64,000 nucleotides of DNA, taken from NCBI RefSeq assembly GCF_003626975.1, contig NZ_CP032616.1, forward strand, positions 372,001 through 436,000, in the 5' to 3' direction. The stretch is from Pseudomonas sp. DY-1. Lineage in GTDB: Bacteria > Pseudomonadota > Gammaproteobacteria > Pseudomonadales > Pseudomonadaceae. The notes under the pieces are model-generated. The model worked only from the letters and a program-made list of their open reading frames with translations. It was not told the DNA's origin and did no database searches. Both the position numbers and the translations under genes were made by a program. Positions 59,403-64,000 of this stretch are shown in pieces. The stretch's first letter is position 1; each line of letters opens with the position of its first letter.

Positions 59403-59843
59403 ATGGATGCCGAGCAGTACCCGCCCTACGTTCGATCCGGTGAGCGCGTCGTGCTTTTCGACGGGGTCTGCAAGCTCTGCAATGGCTGGGCGAAGTTCCT
59501 GATTCGCTATGACCGCGCGCGCGTGTTCAAGCTCGCCTCGGTGCAATCTGCGGAAGGGCAGGCGATTCTCCGCTGGTTCGGCCTGCCTACTGACAGCTAT
59601 GCAACCATGCTCTATGTCGAAGGCCGCGAGCTGTTCGTCCGCTCCGAGGCCATCGCAAGGATCATCCGCCAGTTGCCGGCGCCCTGGCCGCTGCTGGGGG
59701 TATTCCGCATCCTGCCCCTGGGCTTGCGGGACTGGTGTTATGACCGTATTGCCCTGAATCGCTACCGTCTTTTCGGCCGACACGACGTCTGCCTGCTACC
59801 GTCGCCCGACCACGAGGGGCGCTTCCTGAATGCCGATCGTTGA
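59403..59843 (+). CDS. DCC-family thiol-disulfide oxidoreductase-like protein
   Basis: A 146-residue protein with the DCC motif DGVCKLCNGW (two Cys three apart) near residues 22-31, the putative redox site. The rest has the YDRIALNRYRLFGRHD pattern typical of the family. AGGAG precedes the ATG. Its end overlaps the DoxX-like gene by 14 bases, so they are coupled. Function is inferred as thiol redox exchange. Confidence 0.85.
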   Translation: MDAEQYPPYVRSGERVVLFDGVCKLCNGWAKFLIRYDRARVFKLASVQSAEGQAILRWFGLPTDSYATMLYVEGRELFVRSEAIARIIRQLPAPWPLLGVFRILPLGLRDWCYDRIALNRYRLFGRHDVCLLPSPDHEGRFLNADR

Positions 59844-60240
59844 TCTGCGGCGCTTTGCAATGCTGGCCCGTTGTGGGCTGGCGTTCCTGTTTCTCTACCA
59901 CGGCCTGGTGCCGAAGCTGCTCTGGCTTAGCACTGACGAGAGATTGATGATCGCCGCTCATGGCCTGACCCACGTCGAGCGTGTGGCGACCCTGGCTGGG
60001 CTGGCCGAAATCATCCTTGCGCTGCTCCTGCTGGGTGTGCGCCAGTCGCGTTGGCCCCTCGTACTCGCGGCGTTCCTGCTGGCAGGGCTGTTGCTGGACG
60101 TAGCGTTGTTCACTCCAGGCCTGCTGATCCAGGCCTTCAACCCGCTTTCTACCAATCTGGTCGCGTTGTGCCTCTGCCTGGTGGGTTGGTGGGCGGAAGC
60201 GCCCGCACGCAGCGAACATTCCCTTGAACAACCCGACTGA
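59830..60240 (+). CDS. DoxX-like membrane protein
   Basis: A 136-residue integral membrane protein with four hydrophobic helices (including LAFLFLYHGLVPKLLWL and LAGLAEIILALLLLGV). This layout fits DoxX-like or DUF-type redox membrane proteins that often partner thiol-active enzymes. It overlaps the DCC gene and is followed seven bases later by the ABC exporter. Confidence 0.75.
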   Translation: MPIVDLRRFAMLARCGLAFLFLYHGLVPKLLWLSTDERLMIAAHGLTHVERVATLAGLAEIILALLLLGVRQSRWPLVLAAFLLAGLLLDVALFTPGLLIQAFNPLSTNLVALCLCLVGWWAEAPARSEHSLEQPD

Positions 60241-60247
60241 GCCCCCG

Positions 60248-62029
60248 ATGACATCCCTCCTTTCCGCTAGGCAGCGTAATGCGTTGCGCATGGCTGGGCG
60301 CTTCGTTGCGCCCTATCGCTGGCGGGTGATCGGCGCCTTGCTGGCGCTGCTGTTCACCGCCGGGATCACCCTGTCCATGGGGCAAGGCATTCGCCTCCTG
60401 GTCGACCAGGGACTGGCCACGCAGTCCGAGGCGTCGTTGCGACATTCGATCATGCTGTTCTTCGGCCTTGTGCTGGCTCTGGCACTGGGTACCTTCACTC
60501 GCTTCTACCTGGTTTCCTGGGTCGGTGAGCGTTTCGTCGCAGACATCCGCAAGCGCGTGTTCGACCATCTGATCCAGCTGCACCCCGGTTTCTACGAGAG
60601 CAATCGCGCGTCGGAAATCCAGTCACGGCTGACGGCGGACACCACCTTGTTGCAATCGGTGATCGGCTCCTCCCTGTCCATGGCATTACGCAACGGGATC
60701 ATGCTGGTCGGGGGCATCGGCCTGTTGTTCGTCACCAACCCCAAGCTCACCGGCATCGTGCTGCTGGCGCTGCCGCTGGTGCTGGCGCCGATCCTCATCT
60801 TCGGTCGGCGCGTGCGGAAATTGTCGCGTCAGAGCCAGGACCGAATCGCCGACGTCGGCAGCTACGTGGGCGAGACCCTTGGACAGATCAAGACGGTGCA
60901 GGCGTACAACCACCAGGCTCAGGACCGCCAGCGATTCGCCGGCACCGTGGAAGGCGCCTTCGATACCGCGCGCCGCCGGATTACCCAGCGCGCCTGGCTG
61001 ATCACCCTGGTGATCCTGCTGGTGCTGGGGGCCGTGGGTGTGATGCTCTGGGTGGGAGGCACGGATGTGATCGCCGGGCGCATCTCTCCCGGTGACTTGG
61101 CGGCTTTCGTGTTCTACAGCCTGATTGTGGGAGCCGCTTTCGGTGCCATCAGCGAGGTGATCGGTGAGCTGCAGAGTGCCGCGGGTGCAGCAGAACGTAT
61201 CGCCGAACTGCTGCAGGCGCGCAATGCCATTCATGCACCGCTTGAGGGGCGGATGACGCTGCCAGAGCGGGTCAGTGGGCAAATCGAGCTGGAGGAGGTG
61301 CGCTTTGCCTATCCGGGGCGACCTGATGTGAACGCCCTGGACGGCGTCAGCCTGGCGGTTCGCCCTGGAGAAACCCTGGCTTTGGTGGGACCGTCCGGTG
61401 CAGGCAAGTCGACCGTGTTCGAGCTGCTGTTGCGCTTCTTCGATCCCCAGGCCGGCAGCATCCGTGTGGAGGGCGTCGAGTTGCGTGAGCTTGACCCTGC
61501 CGATTTGCGTCGCTGCTTCGCCCTGGTGTCCCAGGGTCCGGCCCTGTTCTACGGCAGTGTCGAAGACAACATCCGCTATGGTCGCCCCGAGGCCAGCGAT
61601 GCCGAGGTCGAGGCCGCTGCCCGTGCCGCCCACGCGCACGAATTCATCGCCCGCCTGCCGCAGGGTTACCAGACCCATCTGGGGGAGGGCGGTATCGGTC
61701 TCTCAGGTGGACAGCGCCAGCGCCTGGCAATTGCCCGTGCGCTGCTGGTGGATGCCCCCATCCTGCTGTTGGACGAGGCCACCAGCGCCCTGGATGCGGA
61801 GAGCGAACACCTGATCCAGCAAGCGTTGCCGGCGCTGTTGAGCGGGCGGACCACCCTGGTGATCGCACACCGCCTGGCTACGGTACAGAATGCCGATCGC
61901 ATCGCGGTGATGGAGCGGGGCAAGGTGGTGGCAATTGGTCGTCACGCGCAACTTGTGGCCGGTAGCCCGCTCTATGCACGGCTGGCTGAGCTGCAGTTTG
62001 GTATCCAGACGGAGAATGAGGTCGAGTAG
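60248..62029 (+). CDS. MsbA-like ABC exporter (fused permease and ATPase)
   Basis: A 593-residue half-transporter. The N-terminal domain (about 1-315) has six helices and LYHSSQ-type coupling region near STLTADTTLLQSV-like segments. The ATPase has Walker A GPSGAGKST, signature LSGGQRQR and Walker B ILLLDEATSALD, all near 390-525. The start at 60248 (MTSLLSARQ) is chosen; a TTG eight codons earlier is possible. Substrate is unknown (lipid or drug). It lies immediately after the DoxX-like gene and before a terminator. Confidence 0.87.
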   Translation: MTSLLSARQRNALRMAGRFVAPYRWRVIGALLALLFTAGITLSMGQGIRLLVDQGLATQSEASLRHSIMLFFGLVLALALGTFTRFYLVSWVGERFVADIRKRVFDHLIQLHPGFYESNRASEIQSRLTADTTLLQSVIGSSLSMALRNGIMLVGGIGLLFVTNPKLTGIVLLALPLVLAPILIFGRRVRKLSRQSQDRIADVGSYVGETLGQIKTVQAYNHQAQDRQRFAGTVEGAFDTARRRITQRAWLITLVILLVLGAVGVMLWVGGTDVIAGRISPGDLAAFVFYSLIVGAAFGAISEVIGELQSAAGAAERIAELLQARNAIHAPLEGRMTLPERVSGQIELEEVRFAYPGRPDVNALDGVSLAVRPGETLALVGPSGAGKSTVFELLLRFFDPQAGSIRVEGVELRELDPADLRRCFALVSQGPALFYGSVEDNIRYGRPEASDAEVEAAARAAHAHEFIARLPQGYQTHLGEGGIGLSGGQRQRLAIARALLVDAPILLLDEATSALDAESEHLIQQALPALLSGRTTLVIAHRLATVQNADRIAVMERGKVVAIGRHAQLVAGSPLYARLAELQFGIQTENEVE

Positions 62030-62045
62030 CGGTACCGCGAGTCCA

Positions 62046-62076
62046 AAAAAAGGGATGCCAATGGCATCCCTTTTTT
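62046..62076. terminator. Bidirectional terminator before rne
   Basis: AAAAAAGGGATGCCA and TGGCATCCCTTTTTT pair with a one-base loop, giving A- and T-tracts on both strands. It ends the ABC exporter on the plus strand and rne on the minus strand. Confidence 0.95.
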
Positions 62077-62090
62077 CATTCAGGAAAGCT

Positions 62091-64000
62091 TCAGACGACC
62101 GGTTTGGTCTCGTCCTTGGCTTCTTCCTTCTCTTCTTCGGTCTTGGTCTCGGCTTGCGCCGGAACTTCGGCCTCAGTCACTACCGCGACCTGCTCAGGTT
62201 GTTCGACCGGGGCCTCAACGGCTTGCTCGACGGTGTCTTCAACCTTCTGCTCGGCAGCGACCACTTCTTCTTCTACGCCAGCGACAGCGTGAACAACAGC
62301 GGAAACCGGTTCGGCAGCAGCAGTAGCTTCGACAACCTTGGCGGCAGCCTCTTCGGCTTCCTTGGCCAGGCGCTCGGCTTCGCGCTGACGACGGCGCACT
62401 TCGCGCGGATCGTTGGGCGCACGGCCAGTGCTGGCCGGAGCCGGGGCAGGTGCTTCAGTCTGCGCTGCAACTGCCGGAGCTTCTTCGATCACGGCTGGCG
62501 CTTCGACCACGGCTTCAGCAGGAGCTGCTTCGAACGTGGTCGCTTCGACGATGGCCGGAGCTTCTTCTACCACCGGGGCCTGCTCGACAACCGGAGCAGC
62601 TTCTTCGACCTGGGCGACCACGGCTTCTGTAGCTTCGGCTTCAACGGCCGGTGTTTCTACCTGTACCGGTGCATCGGTAGCGGCTTCGGCGGCCACTTCA
62701 GCGGAAACCAATTCAGCGGCAACTACACCGGTCGCGACGACGGCAGCAGCCTGGACGACTTCACCGTCATCCTGACCTTCCACCAGCTCTTCGCCGTTGG
62801 CTTCACGCTGACGCTCGCGGCGGTTGCTGCGGCGGCGCTGGCCACGGGAGCGGCGACGAGGACGCTCGTCATCGGAGCCTTCCTGATCGTCGTCCTGCAG
62901 CAGCTCCTCGTTGTTCAGCAGTTCCTCGTCGACCGCTTCGGTCTGGGCCAGTTCAGCGCGCGGCTGGCGCTCTTCGCGAGGTTGGCGTTCTTCACGCGGT
63001 TGGCGCTCTTCACGGGCGGGACGCTCGGCGCGTTCGCCACGCTCGCGGCGACCTTCCTGGCCTTCACGCGGTTCACGCGGCTCACGGGCTTCGCGCGGCT
63101 GACGCTCCTCGCGGGGCTCACGAGGCTGGCGCTCTTCGCGAGGCTGGCGCTCTTCACGCGGTTGACGCTCTTCGCGGGGCTCACGGGCCTGACGCTCTTC
63201 GCGAGGCTGACGCTCCTCGCGCGGTTGGCGTTCTTCACGCGGCTGGCGCTCTTCGCGGGCAGGGCGCTCGCGGCGGGTTTCCTGGCCTTCACGAGCTTCG
63301 CGGGGCTGGCGTTCTTCGCGTGGCTTGCGGTCTTCCTCGCGGCGGCTTTCACGACCCTCACGACCTTCGCGGCCCTCACGGCCATCGCGGCGACGGTTCT
63401 GCTGACGGCCGTTGCGACGCTCTTCACTGCGCGGCTGGCGTTCGGTGGTCGGCTTCTCGGCTTCGACCTTGGGCTCTTCCTTGCCAGCGAACAGGCCTAC
63501 CAGGGACTTCACCAGACCCTTGAACAGGCTGGGCTCCGGAGTGGGTGCCGGCTGGGCTTGCGGAGCGGCTGCAATCGGTGCCGGTACGGGGCGCTCGGGG
63601 GAAACGGTCTTCACCGCTGCTTCCTGGCGAACCAGGGTGCGGGTGGAGCTGACCGGTTGGGCTTCTTCCACCTCAGCCGGGGTCATTTCGTAGCTGGACT
63701 GGTTGTTCAGCACTTCCGGACTGTCGTCGCGCAGGCGCTGGACTTCGAAGTGTGGGGTTTCCAGGTGGTCGTTCGGCAGGATGACGATGCGTGAACGGCT
63801 GCGCAGCTCGATCTTGGTGATGCTGTTGCGCTTCTCGTTGAGCAGGAAGGCGGCAACCGGAATCGGCACTTGGGCGCGGACCTCGGCAGTACGGTCCTTG
63901 AGAGCCTCTTCCTCGATCAGACGCAGGATGGCCAACGACAGGGATTCGACGTCACGGATGATGCCTTGGCCGTCGCAACGGGGGCAGACGATGCCGCTGG
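62091..64000 (-). CDS. rne: Ribonuclease E, C-terminal part (partial)
   Basis: The minus-strand frame runs off the window end. Its first residues, CPRCDGQGIIRDVESLSLAI, include the Cys-rich Zn-link that joins RNase E subunits. The end of the catalytic core follows (FLLNEKRNSITKIELRSRSR and ETPHFEVQRLRDD). After that comes a long disordered scaffold: repeated Arg/Glu/Pro units of REERQPREERQP type at about 62930-63330, then an acidic Ala/Glu/Val-rich region. RNase E starts mRNA decay and processes rRNA and tRNA; the tail binds degradosome partners and RNA. About the first 420 residues lie outside the window. Confidence 0.95.
   Translation of the reverse strand, partial: SGIVCPRCDGQGIIRDVESLSLAILRLIEEEALKDRTAEVRAQVPIPVAAFLLNEKRNSITKIELRSRSRIVILPNDHLETPHFEVQRLRDDSPEVLNNQSSYEMTPAEVEEAQPVSSTRTLVRQEAAVKTVSPERPVPAPIAAAPQAQPAPTPEPSLFKGLVKSLVGLFAGKEEPKVEAEKPTTERQPRSEERRNGRQQNRRRDGREGREGREGRESRREEDRKPREERQPREAREGQETRRERPAREERQPREERQPREERQPREERQAREPREERQPREERQPREERQPREPREERQPREAREPREPREGQEGRRERGERAERPAREERQPREERQPREERQPRAELAQTEAVDEELLNNEELLQDDDQEGSDDERPRRRSRGQRRRSNRRERQREANGEELVEGQDDGEVVQAAAVVATGVVAAELVSAEVAAEAATDAPVQVETPAVEAEATEAVVAQVEEAAPVVEQAPVVEEAPAIVEATTFEAAPAEAVVEAPAVIEEAPAVAAQTEAPAPAPASTGRAPNDPREVRRRQREAERLAKEAEEAAAKVVEATAAAEPVSAVVHAVAGVEEEVVAAEQKVEDTVEQAVEAPVEQPEQVAVVTEAEVPAQAETKTEEEKEEAKDETKPVV

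Noticed and set aside
61935..63794. Long plus-strand open frame opposite rne
   Set aside because: It reads Phe/Leu/Ala/Arg repeats created by the repetitive rne codons on the other strand. It begins inside the ABC exporter gene and spans its terminator. No family resemblance.

Overview
The window is about 64 kb of high-GC chromosomal DNA from a Pseudomonas species of the P. aeruginosa / P. resinovorans type. The evidence is the contiguous set apt-anr-hemN-ccoS-ccoI-ccoH-ccoG followed by two tandem ccoNOQP operons, aer, acnA, rlmM and tusA. This is the gene order I recall from P. aeruginosa. Pseudomonas-type REP hairpins (GTAGGAGCGA...TCGCTCCTAC) between genes agree. Almost every gene is intact; no tRNA, rRNA, CRISPR array or intact insertion sequence was seen.

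Layout. 1-4440: the end of a membrane protein, a LysR regulator divergent from a short-chain dehydrogenase, and a coupled transporter/aldo-keto reductase pair. 4631-11470: the acidic amino acid system, made of the two-component pair aauS-aauR and the ABC transporter aatJ-aatQ-aatM-aatP, with a -24/-12 sigma-54 promoter and a palindrome fitting AauR upstream of aatJ. 11723-14971: a Baeyer-Villiger-type flavin monooxygenase coupled to a dehydrogenase, divergent from a TetR regulator with two near-identical operators between them. 14972-18830: a type VI secretion phospholipase effector of the PldA/Tle5a type with its lipoprotein immunity gene, a truncated second immunity copy, and a short remnant upstream where vgrG might be expected. 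19127-28901: a four-gene, overlapping signalling operon (histidine kinase, REC-YN-GYP protein, single REC protein, 1920-residue PAS/GAF/GGDEF/EAL/REC protein) plus a divergent Cys-motif protein.

29032-48130: a predicted metal-dependent hydrolase, then apt, the oxygen regulator anr, hemN (perfect Anr box), the cbb3 oxidase assembly genes ccoS/I/H/G, and two complete ccoNOQP operons. Only the second has a perfect Anr box, which it shares with a divergent hydrolase. The aerotaxis receptor aer follows. This block is a coherent microaerobic respiration unit: sensing oxygen, making heme anaerobically, building and copper-loading two high-affinity oxidases, and swimming to suitable oxygen.

48347-64000: housekeeping genes: aconitase, rlmM, an S15-type lipoprotein hydrolase, tusA, a gamma-glutamylcyclotransferase-like gene, a MATE pump, pdxB, an ATP-NAD kinase family gene, a DCC/DoxX pair, an MsbA-like ABC exporter, and the C-terminal part of ribonuclease E with a highly repetitive Arg/Glu-rich tail. 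Clear terminator hairpins separate convergent genes.
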